Assembly: GCF_006440735.1 (NCBI RefSeq) | Contig: NZ_VFUA01000019.1 | Location: 17,823 to 81,822, forward strand | Source of the DNA: Mesorhizobium sp. B2-7-1 | GTDB lineage: Bacteria > Pseudomonadota > Alphaproteobacteria > Rhizobiales > Rhizobiaceae | Direction of reading: 5' to 3' | Length of the DNA stretch: 64,000 nt | Shown here: piece after piece, positions 35,766 to 43,952 of the stretch | Layout of the letters: each line of letters begins with the position of its first letter | Position numbering within the stretch: position 1 is the first letter of the stretch | Notes under the pieces: generated by a model | The model's input: only the letters and a program-made list of their open reading frames with translations | Told to the model about the DNA's origin: nothing | The model's database searches: none | Translations under genes and position numbers: made by a program

Positions 35766-37940
35766 CTAACCGGGCAATGACTTCTTCGCCGGCCCGTAGA
35801 CTGCCACGAAAGACGCTGCATCGATGGCCACCGGCATGATCGCGGCCGCAAATGCTCCAAGATCGGCGTCGGCGGGCAACTCGACCTTGTCTACCTTGAG
35901 AGCATAGAGGGTGAAGAAGTACCGGTGCGCCCGGTCTGGCGGCCACGGGCCCCCGTAGCCCCTGCCGAACCCCGGGATCTTGAATGTCACGAAATCACTG
36001 TTGAACTCGGTCGCCCCCCGCGGCAATCGCGAGCTGCCGCTGGCGCCTTCGGGCAACTGACGGACGTCGGCCGGGATGTCGGCCACCAGCCAATGCGCAA
36101 ACGAGCGTGGAAAATTGAATGCTTCCGGCAGGTCGGGATCGGTGATGGCGAGGGCAAAACTGCGCGTGCCGTCCGGCGGACCCGACCAGACAAGGCCGGG
36201 CGAGAGCCGGTTGTCCTCGGCGAACCGGTCGGGAATGATGCTCCCCGGCGGGATATCATGACAACTCAGCACAAAAGACGGTGTTGCCGCCATGGGGTTC
36301 ACCTCCTGTTTCAAGAGCTTCACAGGCCTCGGCACCGGCCTACCCTGCTCGAGCGTCGGGCTATGGCTCTGCGGGAGAGCCGCCGGGCTGGCCTGGCCAT
36401 TCTCGTTTGCGGCCTCGCCAGGCAAACGCGCCGTCGCGCGGCGACCGAACATTGCGTTGAGGATGGCGTGACCCTCGAAGGGCGGCTCGAAATCCGACGA
36501 TATCGCGCCGTTGCGAAACACATGGACCCGCGTGCACAGGTTCAGGAATTCCTCCAGCTCGCTCGACAGGAAGATCACCGCGTTGCCGCGGGCGGCGAAT
36601 TCCTTGAGATTGCGATAGAGATCGAGCTTGGCGCCAACGTCGATGCCGCGGGCCGGATCGTTCAGGACCAGAGCCACCGGCTTCTCGGCAAAGGACCGCG
36701 CGATCAGCACCTTCTGCTGGTTGCCGCCGGACAGCGACGTGATCAGGTTCTGGGCACTCCCCATTTTGACGGCCAGCTTGCTGGATTCCCACTCGAACAC
36801 CGGCGTCAGCTTGGTGCGGTTGATGAGGTTGAGGACCCCGCCGGAACGGTATTCGCGGTACACGGGAAGCAGCAAGTTCTCGAAAATACTCAGGTTGGCG
36901 AAGATGCCCTCTTTCTTGCGATCGCCGCTGACGTAGCTGATGTTGTTGCGTCGCGCCGAGGCCAGATCCGTGACCTCGCTGGCCTTGCCGTCATTGACAA
37001 CGACCAGCCGGCCGCCGACCGGAGACTGTATGCCCGCGATGCATCTCACGAAATCCGCCTGCCCCTGCCCGTCCAACCCGGTGATGCCGACGACCTCGCC
37101 GGGATAGAGGGTGAAGTCGATGGGGGCTGCATCCGGCCAGATGCGAAAGTCCGTCGCGCGCAGAACCGGGCGGTCGCCGAGCCGCTCCGGCAAGGGCTGA
37201 TCGCGGCTTGTGCCGCTGCGCTCGGCGCCAGCGATCAGCTCGAGGATCCTGGCTTCGGTGATCTCTTCCCTGGCCAGCTTGCCGACATCGACGCCGTCGC
37301 GCAAAACGGTCGCGCGGTCGGCGATGCGCACCAGTTCCGCGATGCGGTGGGTGACGATCAGGATGCTCGCCCCGCGCTGCTTCAGCTGCCGCATCTTGCG
37401 GAACAGCCTCTCCGTGGAATCGAAGTCGAGCGCCGCCGACGACTCGTCGAGGATCAGCACCTTGGGATCTGTGAGCAGGGCCCTGGCTATCGTCACCCAC
37501 TGCTTGATGCTCAGGGGCAACTCGCCGACCAGCCCGGAAAGGTCGATGTCAAAGCCGAGGAGCTCACGCATCAACGCGGCGGCTTTCGTCTCTTTTTCCT
37601 CCCGGTTCATGGAAGAGCCGAGAAGGCCGTCGGCGCCCAGGTAGAGGTTGTCCAGAACCGAGCACTCGTCGGCGACGAGCACCTCCTGAAACACATTGGA
37701 GATGCCGAGCTGGCGCGCCTCATGCGGGGACGTCGCGGACTTTCCGAGGATCGAAACCTGGCCGCTGTCCGGAATCAGCACGCCGGATATGACCTTCGCC
37801 AGCGTGCTCTTGCCCGAGCCGTTGCCGCCAATGATCGCATGAACCTCTCCCGCATAGGCCGTCAGGTTGCAGCCGCCGAGCGCGACGGTTGGCCCGAAAG
37901 TCTTCCTGACCGAAGAGAGTTCAACCGTGGGGTACGACAT
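35766..37940 (-). CDS. Sugar-type ABC ATPase (two NBDs) fused in frame to a PEBP/YbhB domain
   Basis: A 724-residue product. Residues 1 to about 500 form an RbsA/MglA-like tandem ATPase. NBD1 has Walker A GGNGSGKST and Walker B VLILDESS with a weak signature (LPLSIKQW). NBD2 has the usual degenerate Walker A (GLDGQGQAD) and a good LSGGNQQK signature, but its Walker B reads VLNDPARGID, with Asn for Asp and Asp for Glu. After a Pro/Ser-rich linker, residues 550-724 form a complete YbhB/PEBP domain (DPDLPEAFNF, HWLVADIP, GGPWPPDRAHRYFFTLYAL). An excellent internal ribosome site precedes Met550, so the PEBP part may also be made alone. Confidence 0.85.
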   Translation of the reverse strand: MSYPTVELSSVRKTFGPTVALGGCNLTAYAGEVHAIIGGNGSGKSTLAKVISGVLIPDSGQVSILGKSATSPHEARQLGISNVFQEVLVADECSVLDNLYLGADGLLGSSMNREEKETKAAALMRELLGFDIDLSGLVGELPLSIKQWVTIARALLTDPKVLILDESSAALDFDSTERLFRKMRQLKQRGASILIVTHRIAELVRIADRATVLRDGVDVGKLAREEITEARILELIAGAERSGTSRDQPLPERLGDRPVLRATDFRIWPDAAPIDFTLYPGEVVGITGLDGQGQADFVRCIAGIQSPVGGRLVVVNDGKASEVTDLASARRNNISYVSGDRKKEGIFANLSIFENLLLPVYREYRSGGVLNLINRTKLTPVFEWESSKLAVKMGSAQNLITSLSGGNQQKVLIARSFAEKPVALVLNDPARGIDVGAKLDLYRNLKEFAARGNAVIFLSSELEEFLNLCTRVHVFRNGAISSDFEPPFEGHAILNAMFGRRATARLPGEAANENGQASPAALPQSHSPTLEQGRPVPRPVKLLKQEVNPMAATPSFVLSCHDIPPGSIIPDRFAEDNRLSPGLVWSGPPDGTRSFALAITDPDLPEAFNFPRSFAHWLVADIPADVRQLPEGASGSSRLPRGATEFNSDFVTFKIPGFGRGYGGPWPPDRAHRYFFTLYALKVDKVELPADADLGAFAAAIMPVAIDAASFVAVYGPAKKSLPG
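36291..36308 (-). promoter_or_regulatory. Internal Shine-Dalgarno and ATG at the ATPase-PEBP junction
   Basis: On the minus strand AGGAGGTGA stands 5 bp before an in-frame ATG (36293) that begins the PEBP domain with MAATPSF. This is a near-perfect ribosome site inside a single open frame. It suggests that the ATPase gene and a once separate PEBP gene joined by loss of a stop codon, and that a 175-residue PEBP protein (35766-36293) is still made independently. Confidence 0.65.
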
Positions 37941-37995
37941 TCATGGGTCCAGTTTGCCGGCGGAGGTCGGCTAGACTTGCATAGAATAAAGGGAA

Positions 37996-38025
37996 GGCCA
38001 CCCCGTCGCGGTCGACGGGGTGGCC
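37996..38025 (-). terminator. Strong hairpin between binding-protein and ATPase genes
   Basis: A perfect 12-bp stem (GGCCACCCCGTC and GACGGGGTGGCC) with a 6-base loop lies just after the binding-protein stop. On the minus strand it is followed by TTCCCTTTATTCT. This looks like a partial terminator or 3' stabiliser that keeps the binding protein more abundant than the downstream transporter subunits. Confidence 0.7.
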
Positions 38026-38039
38026 GAGCCTTGTTGCGG

Positions 38040-39218
38040 TCAGTTCGCCTTGAACGCCTCGGGATCGGCCGGGCGCAGGAAGAACTGGTCGAGGTAGTCC
38101 TTGCTTGCCCAGTTTTCCGCGCCGACATTGTACCAGCCGTCGGAGTCTTCGCTGCAATCGGCCGGGACAGCCTTCTCGAGCTGGTCGTAGGTCATGATTT
38201 GCGGCTTGGTCAGGATGGACTGGATTTTCGGGCCCTGGCCTTCAAGCGTGCGCATCATGACGTTCCAGCCGAACTCGAAGTCGTCGCCCGGAGGCCAGGC
38301 GTGGATCGCCTGGGAGATGAAGTCCTTGTTGTTGCGCCAGTAGCACAGGGCGCCGATCTCGCCGCCGATCGAGAATGGAACCATGTCGCGGCCGCTCTGC
38401 TGCAGCGCGCGCAAGGCACCGAGCTCGGATGCCGACTGGATGATGATGCCGTTGAGATCGCCCGGATTGGTGGCCAGCCATTTCTGGATTTCGGACTGGG
38501 CGACCTGATCCGTCCACATGCCGGCGACCTGGCCCACGACCTTGATGTCGGGGTATTTCGCCAGCGCCTTCAGGACGCCGACATTCTGCGAATCCGACGC
38601 CGACGCGCCGGGAATGCCTTCGACGATCAGGACATTGCCCTTGCCATTGATCTGCTTGGCCATCCATTCGCCGAGCATGCTGCCGCCCACGACGAAATTC
38701 GCCGAAGTGTTCACGGCATAGGGCGAGGTGAGATAGCCGACCGCGGAAAAGACCGGGACGTCGCGCTGGTGGGCATATTCGACCGTCTGGTTCAGCGAGG
38801 TCGGGTTGGAGCAGCAGACGATGATCGCGTCGACGCCCTGGTCCACCAGCTGCCGCATCTGCTGGATCTGCGTGGAATCGTTGAGGTTCGACTGGGTGAT
38901 GATGACATCCTTGACCAGACCGAGCTTCTTCCATTTCGGAATGATCTCTTCCTGCAGCCGCTTCATGACGTCGGCGCGCCATGTGTTGCCGGCATAGGAG
39001 CTGGCGTAGCCGATCGTCCACGGCGGCCCTTTCTTCGGCTTCCAGTCCCGGTAGGCGCTTTCCGCGAGCGGCTGCATCGGATCCATCATGTCTTTGTTGT
39101 AGAGCTCATCCTGGACGTTCTTGGGCAATTCATCCACACCACCGGCAAAAGCTGGGGTGATGCCGGCGATCGTTGCGACAACGGCAAGCGATCGCAACAT
39201 GGTTGCGAATATCGTCAA
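38040..39218 (-). CDS. Sugar-type ABC substrate-binding protein
   Basis: An approximately 392-residue periplasmic protein of the Peripla_BP_4/RbsB class, longer than RbsB. The best start is a TTG with GGAGG 5 bp upstream; it gives a signal peptide with cleavage near GITPAFAG. The lobe-1 marks IIVCCSNPTSLNQTVEYAHQRDVPVFS and a Trp-rich C-terminal half (GWNVMMRT, ENWASKDYLDQFF) are seen. The first gene of the 38-28 kb operon, it is separated from the ATPase gene by a strong hairpin. Ligand unknown; aromatic-rich pocket segments suggest it need not be a simple sugar. Confidence 0.86.
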   Translation of the reverse strand: MTIFATMLRSLAVVATIAGITPAFAGGVDELPKNVQDELYNKDMMDPMQPLAESAYRDWKPKKGPPWTIGYASSYAGNTWRADVMKRLQEEIIPKWKKLGLVKDVIITQSNLNDSTQIQQMRQLVDQGVDAIIVCCSNPTSLNQTVEYAHQRDVPVFSAVGYLTSPYAVNTSANFVVGGSMLGEWMAKQINGKGNVLIVEGIPGASASDSQNVGVLKALAKYPDIKVVGQVAGMWTDQVAQSEIQKWLATNPGDLNGIIIQSASELGALRALQQSGRDMVPFSIGGEIGALCYWRNNKDFISQAIHAWPPGDDFEFGWNVMMRTLEGQGPKIQSILTKPQIMTYDQLEKAVPADCSEDSDGWYNVGAENWASKDYLDQFFLRPADPEAFKAN

Positions 39219-39560
39219 TTTTTCCTCCCTTGGCGCCGGGCGTTGGACCGTCGGCACGTTGAGTTCACTGGAACCCAAGGGGGACTATCGGGCAATCGGG
39301 GCTTTGGAGGTAATACATTTTTGGAATGCATGATATACGCGCTTGCTATGGGGCCGATGACGCTCCACCCGCGACAGCGGAGCTCAAGCAAAGCGATCTT
39401 GCGCCCCCGCCCGGCTGATCGCGCGCGAATGGCGGACAGGCCGCCCTCCGGCCACGCAGTGGGGTCGCATGCGGCGGCCATGGCGTTCCTGCCGCTGATT
39501 TTCGAACTTTCCCGTCGCCATTGGACTGGCCGCGAAACCGGCCTTGCCGGCTTCGTCCGT
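39219..39560. promoter_or_regulatory. Intergenic region upstream of the 38-28 kb operon with a 19-bp dyad
   Basis: This 342-bp gap lies between the LysR gene and the binding-protein gene, both on the minus strand. It holds the interrupted dyad ATACATTTTTGGAATGCAT at 39313-39331, with 7-bp arms and one mismatch, in an AT-rich patch about 100 bp upstream of the binding-protein start. That is a plausible LysR operator and promoter site. No convincing coding sequence is seen in the rest. Confidence 0.45.
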
Positions 39561-40523
39561 CTATCCGGCGTCAGCGGCAAGATCGGGGGCTGGGGAGGGC
39601 TGGCGCGGCTCCCAGACTCCCAGCTTGCGCAGGATGCGCACCTCATCGCGGATGAGGGTCGTCAGCGCGCGTATGACCGTCGTGGTCGGCCGCTGGCTGG
39701 ATGTCGCCAGAAGCAGCTCCCGCTCGATCGGCGGGTTACGGATGCGCCAGTAGTTGATCCTGCCTTCTGCGACGAGGTTGTGGCAGCTCGAATAGGACAG
39801 GATGGTGTAGCCTATCCCGGCTTCGACAAGCCGCAAGGTCGAAGGCATGGCGTCGACCTCGACTTCGATGTTGGGCTCGATGCCGGCGGATCCGAGGATG
39901 TGATCCAGAACCACGCGCAGCCCATGCGGCCTTGCCGGCAGGATCATCGGCAAGCGGGACATCACGTCGGCGTCGACCGGACCGGGCCCGAGATTGTGCG
40001 GGTCGCTCTTGGCGCCGAGCAGGAACAGCTCGTCGCGCAGAATGGGCTCAGCCAGAAGGTTGTTCATCCTCGGAGCGTTGTACAGGACCGCGACGTCGAT
40101 CTTGCCCATCACCAGCCATTCGAGCAGATGGCCGCTGAAGCCTTCGATCACCCGCAGGCTCACCTGGGGGAACTGGGCACGGAAATTCTGCACCAAGGGC
40201 GCCGTCAGCACGACGCCGACCGATGGCGGCATTCCCAGCACGATCGTGCCGCGCGGGTTCGAGCGCAGCGCCGCCAGTTCCGTCTCGGCGCGCGCGGCCT
40301 GCTCGAGCAATGCCACGGCGTAGCTCTGCAGGATCTTGCCGGCTTCCGTAAGCACGATGCCGCGGCCGTTGCGGTAGAGCAGCGCGACGCCGACCTTGTC
40401 CTCCAGCGACTTGATCTGCCGGCTGAGCACCGGCTGGCTGATGGAGAGCGCCACCGCCGCGCGCGAGAAACTGCCGAACTCGGCCACGGCGGTGAACAGC
40501 TGCAGTTGCTTCAGATCGAACAT
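39561..40523 (-). CDS. LysR-family transcriptional regulator
   Basis: A 320-residue LysR-type regulator beginning FDLKQLQLFTAVAEFGSFSRAA, with the HTH SISQPVLSRQIKSLEDKVG and a standard effector domain. The start is the ATG at 40523; an in-frame extension upstream is not LysR-like. It is divergent from the beta-hydroxyacid dehydrogenase gene, with a perfect 17-bp palindrome in the gap, and lies 342 bp upstream of the ABC/rhodopsin-like operon, so it could control either or both. Confidence 0.87.
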   Translation of the reverse strand: MFDLKQLQLFTAVAEFGSFSRAAVALSISQPVLSRQIKSLEDKVGVALLYRNGRGIVLTEAGKILQSYAVALLEQAARAETELAALRSNPRGTIVLGMPPSVGVVLTAPLVQNFRAQFPQVSLRVIEGFSGHLLEWLVMGKIDVAVLYNAPRMNNLLAEPILRDELFLLGAKSDPHNLGPGPVDADVMSRLPMILPARPHGLRVVLDHILGSAGIEPNIEVEVDAMPSTLRLVEAGIGYTILSYSSCHNLVAEGRINYWRIRNPPIERELLLATSSQRPTTTVIRALTTLIRDEVRILRKLGVWEPRQPSPAPDLAADAG

Positions 40524-40544
40524 GTAAATGCGGCCTCTGGCTCG

Positions 40545-40561
40545 AATGCGGTAACCGCATT
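40545..40561. promoter_or_regulatory. Perfect 17-bp palindrome between divergent genes
   Basis: AATGCGGTAACCGCATT has exact 8-bp arms about a single central base. It lies 22 bp from the LysR start and about 180 bp from the dehydrogenase start. It may be the operator of the LysR protein or of another dimeric regulator. Confidence 0.55.
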
Positions 40562-40740
40562 GTCGAAGCACGCGGCAAACGCCGGAGTTTGGGACACAAG
40601 GCGATGGTTGACAAGTGAGGCCCAACCGGCGCGCTGCAAAGCTGTTATGCGGCGAGCGAAGCTTATGCTGCGCTCCGGAATTGGCTTATTTGCTAGCCCA
40701 TGGCCCTCTGAACGAGCACGGCCTTCCCGGAGTAAAAACT

Positions 40741-41634
40741 TTGCAAACTCGAACGCTTGGGTTCGTTGGGCTCGGCCGCATGGGCGCGCCCATGGTAAGA
40801 CGGCTTGCGGAAGCAGGCCACCACGTCATCGTCCATGATCGCAGGCCGGATGCCGCCGCAGACCTGCCGGGCAATTCGATAAGCGTCGCCGCCACGGCCG
40901 CCGCCGTCGCGGACGAGGCCGAGGTGGTGTTCTGCAGCCTGCCGACGCCGCCCATCGTCAAGGACGTGGTGCTCGGCGCCGACGGCCTGACATCGGGTTC
41001 GAAGGCCAAGGTGGTGATCGACCTGTCGACGACCGGGCCCAGCATGGCCAAGACCATCGCGGCGGAGTTGGCCGGCCGCGGCATCGCCTGGGTCGACGCA
41101 CCGGTTTCGGGCGGCATCGCCGGAGCCAGCAACGGCTCGCTCGCGGTGATGGTTTCGTGCAAGAAATCGGTATTCGACGAGATCGAGCCTGTGCTGGCCA
41201 ATTTCGGCAAGCGGTTCTACTGTGGCGAAAACGCCGGCACGGCGCAGGTCGCCAAGCTCGGCAACAACATGATCGCGGCGGCCGTCATCCTGCTCTCCGC
41301 CGAAGCGCTTGCGATGGGTGTGAAGTCCGGACTAGACCCGCGCATCATGTGCGACATCATCAATGCGTCGAGCGGCCGCAACAGCGCCACCCAGGACAAG
41401 TTCCCCCGCGCGGTGCTGCCGGGAACGTTCGATTTCGGTTTCGCGACCGCCCTTTCCTACAAGGACGTTCGCATGTGCGTCGACGAGGCGGAAAATCTGG
41501 GCGTGCCGATGGTCGCGGGATCGCTGGTGAGGCAGATGCTCGCCGCCACGAATGCCCGTTTCGGACCGGACTCGGACTTCACCTCGATGGTGCGCATCGT
41601 CGAAGAATGGGCGGGAATAGAAATCCGCGCCTAG
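40741..41634 (+). CDS. NAD(P)-binding beta-hydroxyacid dehydrogenase (3-hydroxyisobutyrate dehydrogenase family)
   Basis: A 297-residue protein of typical family length when begun at TTG 40741, which has GGAG 8 bp upstream. The dinucleotide fold starts GFVGLGRMGAPMVRRL; the substrate motif DAPVSGGIAGASNGSLAVMV and the catalytic Lys172 in AKLGNNMIA are intact. The family oxidises 3-hydroxyisobutyrate, tartronate semialdehyde, glutarate semialdehyde and similar compounds. It heads a plus-strand group with an MmgE/PrpD gene and an SDR gene. Its stop TAG is the first three bases of a palindromic repeat. Confidence 0.87.
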   Translation: MQTRTLGFVGLGRMGAPMVRRLAEAGHHVIVHDRRPDAAADLPGNSISVAATAAAVADEAEVVFCSLPTPPIVKDVVLGADGLTSGSKAKVVIDLSTTGPSMAKTIAAELAGRGIAWVDAPVSGGIAGASNGSLAVMVSCKKSVFDEIEPVLANFGKRFYCGENAGTAQVAKLGNNMIAAAVILLSAEALAMGVKSGLDPRIMCDIINASSGRNSATQDKFPRAVLPGTFDFGFATALSYKDVRMCVDEAENLGVPMVAGSLVRQMLAATNARFGPDSDFTSMVRIVEEWAGIEIRA

Positions 41635-41735
41635 AGCGGCTCGGCGCTTCACGGAGCCGCTGAGCCGCTCTAAGTCTTTGTTTTTATGCAATTCCGGACG
41701 GAAAACCGCTCCACACTTTTCCTGGAATTGCTCTA
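41632..41735. repeat. Bipartite palindromic intergenic repeat, copy A
   Basis: The element begins TAGAGCGGCTC and its first hairpin closes with GAGCCGCTCT; after a T-rich spacer a second hairpin pairs CAATTCCGGA-like and GGAATTG arms, ending GCTCTA. It is nearly the reverse complement of the element at 57193-57295 over its full length. The leading TAG is the stop codon of the dehydrogenase gene. Confidence 0.85.
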
Positions 41736-41763
41736 AAAGGGCAGGAACCGCGGAGGACTTGGG

Positions 41764-43131
41764 ATGGCAAGCTTCACGAAGCAATTGGCTGACACCCTGG
41801 GCGACCTGCCGTTGGAACTGTTCAGCCCGGCCGCTACCGCCAAGGCCAAGCTTTGCCTGCTCGATTTCCTCGGCTGCGCCTTCGAGGCGTCCGCGCTCGA
41901 TCCGAGCCAGCAGGCGCTGGCCGCGGTGACGCCGGCGCGCGGCGGCCACATCATCGGCGAAACCCGGCAGGCCACACCAGCAGATGCGGCTTTCGTCAAC
42001 GCGGTCAAGGGGCATGGACTGGTCCGCGAGGACATGCATGCCGGCTCCGTATGCCATCACGGCGTCGTCGTCTGGCCGCTGCTCCTGGCGCTGGCCGAGA
42101 CGAAGACGGTTTCGGGGGCGGATCTGCTGCGGGCGGCGATCGTCGCCTACGAGGTCGGCGGCAGGCTCGGCCGGATGCTGATCGACCGGGAGCTTTCGAC
42201 GCTGTTCAGGCCGACGGGACTGGTGGCTCCGATCGGCGCGGGAAGCGGCGCCGCGCGGCTGCTCGGCCTCGACAAGAAGCAGACCGCGGCAGCGATCGCC
42301 TTTGCCGCCAACACGTCTTCCGGCCTGAACCAGTGGCCGCAGAGCGGCGGATCGGACATGTTCTTCCATCCCGGCTTCGCCGCGCGCAATGCATGGATGG
42401 CCGTCCAGCTTGCGGCCGCCGGCGCCTATGGCAGTCCGGACGCGCTCGAGGGAAAATCCGGCTATTTCGCCGCCTTCGCGCGCCGGCCGATGCCGGGGCC
42501 GGTGCAGCTCTTCCCCGATGGCGAGGCCGATATCCTGGCCGTTTACCACAAGGCGGCGCCCGCCTGTAATTTCGCCCAGACGGCCTGCCAGACCGCGCTG
42601 AAGCTCGTCGAGATGATCGGCCCCGGCGCCGCGCCCGTCGAAAGGATCCGTATCCGCGTCCCCGCCGCCGCCGCGGCCTATCCGGGATGCGACAACACCG
42701 GACCCTTCGAGCGTTCGCTTCAGGCCAAGATGAGCATTCCCTATGGCGTTGCGGCGGTGTTCGCCAGCGGCCACCTGTCGGAAGACAATTACTGGGACCT
42801 GCGGGACAAGGAGACGCTGCGGCTGATCGATGCCTGCGATCTCTCGGCGAGCGAGGAACTGACGGCGCAGTTTCCGGCCAGGCAAGGCGCCAGTATCGAT
42901 GTCGTCCTCGGCGACGGGCGGCAGCTGTCGATGGGCCTTCAGGACGTCATACCGGCCACCGAAGCCGAAATCCGCGAGCGCTTCCAGTTGGCTGCCGCGC
43001 CGATCGTGGGCGACGAGGTGGCACGATCGATCGAGGACTTTGTCGACCGGTTGGACTCCAAGAAGGATGCCGGCCGGCTGATGCCGCTCTGCGCCACCAA
43101 GGAAAAGGCGAAGCAGCGAAAAGCCGCTTGA
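41764..43131 (+). CDS. MmgE/PrpD family protein
   Basis: A 455-residue MmgE/PrpD protein, the second in the window and clearly divergent from the one at 21484. Family marks are LCLLDFLGCAFEA, VREDMHAGSVCHHGVVVWP (the conserved D-x-H stretch in the helical domain), and PACNFAQTACQTALKL. The family includes dehydratases, isomerases and decarboxylases of hydroxy-polycarboxylates. It lies 128 bp after the beta-hydroxyacid dehydrogenase gene, separated by a repeat, and 26 bp before an SDR gene. The substrate is not evident. Confidence 0.85.
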   Translation: MASFTKQLADTLGDLPLELFSPAATAKAKLCLLDFLGCAFEASALDPSQQALAAVTPARGGHIIGETRQATPADAAFVNAVKGHGLVREDMHAGSVCHHGVVVWPLLLALAETKTVSGADLLRAAIVAYEVGGRLGRMLIDRELSTLFRPTGLVAPIGAGSGAARLLGLDKKQTAAAIAFAANTSSGLNQWPQSGGSDMFFHPGFAARNAWMAVQLAAAGAYGSPDALEGKSGYFAAFARRPMPGPVQLFPDGEADILAVYHKAAPACNFAQTACQTALKLVEMIGPGAAPVERIRIRVPAAAAAYPGCDNTGPFERSLQAKMSIPYGVAAVFASGHLSEDNYWDLRDKETLRLIDACDLSASEELTAQFPARQGASIDVVLGDGRQLSMGLQDVIPATEAEIRERFQLAAAPIVGDEVARSIEDFVDRLDSKKDAGRLMPLCATKEKAKQRKAA

Positions 43132-43157
43132 ACGCCAAGGCCCGTGGAGGGGTCTGA

Positions 43158-43895
43158 ATGACAGTTCGGCAGAGGACAGCTTTCGTTACCGGCGCGGCGA
43201 GCGGCATCGGCCGCGCCATCGCGACAAGCCTCAGGGCCGAGGGCGCGCGCATCGTGCTTGCGGACCGGCAGGCCGACACGCTTCAGGCGTTGGCGAGCCA
43301 GTTGGGCGGCGAGGTCTTTCCGCTTCCGCTGGACATTGCCGACGCGTCGGCCGTCGATGCTTGCCTGGAGCAAGTGCCGGCGGAATTCCGCGACATCGAC
43401 ATACTGGTCAACAATGCCGGCCACGATATCGGCGGCCGCATTCGCTTCGACCAGGGATCGCCGGACGATTGGTCCGCGATCATCGAGACCAATCTGATCG
43501 GCCTGATGCGCGTGACGCGCGCGATCCTGCCAGGCATGGTCGCGCGGGGCCGCGGCGACATCGTCAATATGAGCTCGATCAGCGCGCTCCGGATCGTGCC
43601 CGAGCAGGCGCCCTACTCCGCCAGCAAGGCCGGCGTGCACATGCTGAGCGACATCATCCGCGGCGAGCTCGCGGAGACCCCGCTGCGCGTCATCGAGATC
43701 ATGCCCGGCCTGACGCGCACCAACATCGTCACGACCCGGCACCGCGGCGACGAGGAAGCGGCGCGGCAATATTTCGAACGCTTCGGCATGGCGCTCGATC
43801 CCGAGGATGTGGCGCGCTGCGTGATGTTCGCGCTGAGCCAGCCGCCGCATGTCCAGATCGCGCAGATGTTCGTGCTGCCGACGAACAGATGGTAG
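43158..43895 (+). CDS. SDR-family oxidoreductase (YdfG-like)
   Basis: A 245-residue short-chain dehydrogenase with TGAASGIG, NNAG, and the catalytic YSASK preceded by NMSSIS. An acidic residue (ADRQ) after strand beta2 is compatible with NAD(H), although YdfG-like enzymes often use NADP. GGAGG precedes the ATG. The family oxidises 3-hydroxy acids such as serine and 3-hydroxypropionate. It is the last gene of a three-gene plus-strand group and converges on the ABC operon at 43950. Confidence 0.85.
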   Translation: MTVRQRTAFVTGAASGIGRAIATSLRAEGARIVLADRQADTLQALASQLGGEVFPLPLDIADASAVDACLEQVPAEFRDIDILVNNAGHDIGGRIRFDQGSPDDWSAIIETNLIGLMRVTRAILPGMVARGRGDIVNMSSISALRIVPEQAPYSASKAGVHMLSDIIRGELAETPLRVIEIMPGLTRTNIVTTRHRGDEEAARQYFERFGMALDPEDVARCVMFALSQPPHVQIAQMFVLPTNRW

Positions 43896-43926
43896 GTCCC
43901 GACCAACGGCTGTAGTCGTCCGCCCC

Positions 43927-43952
43927 TGAACCGGCTGCTGCCAGCCGGTTCA
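43927..43952. terminator. Hairpin between convergent genes
   Basis: Perfect 10-bp arms TGAACCGGCT and AGCCGGTTCA enclose a 6-base loop, between the SDR gene (+) and the end of the ABC ATPase gene (-). Position and strength suggest a bidirectional terminator; it overlaps the ATPase stop codon. Confidence 0.6.

Noticed and set aside
35925..40838. A 1637-codon open frame on the plus strand
   Set aside because: It is antisense to the ATPase-PEBP, binding-protein and LysR genes, is Arg/Ala/Gly-rich and shows no domain; GC-rich DNA commonly gives such shadows.
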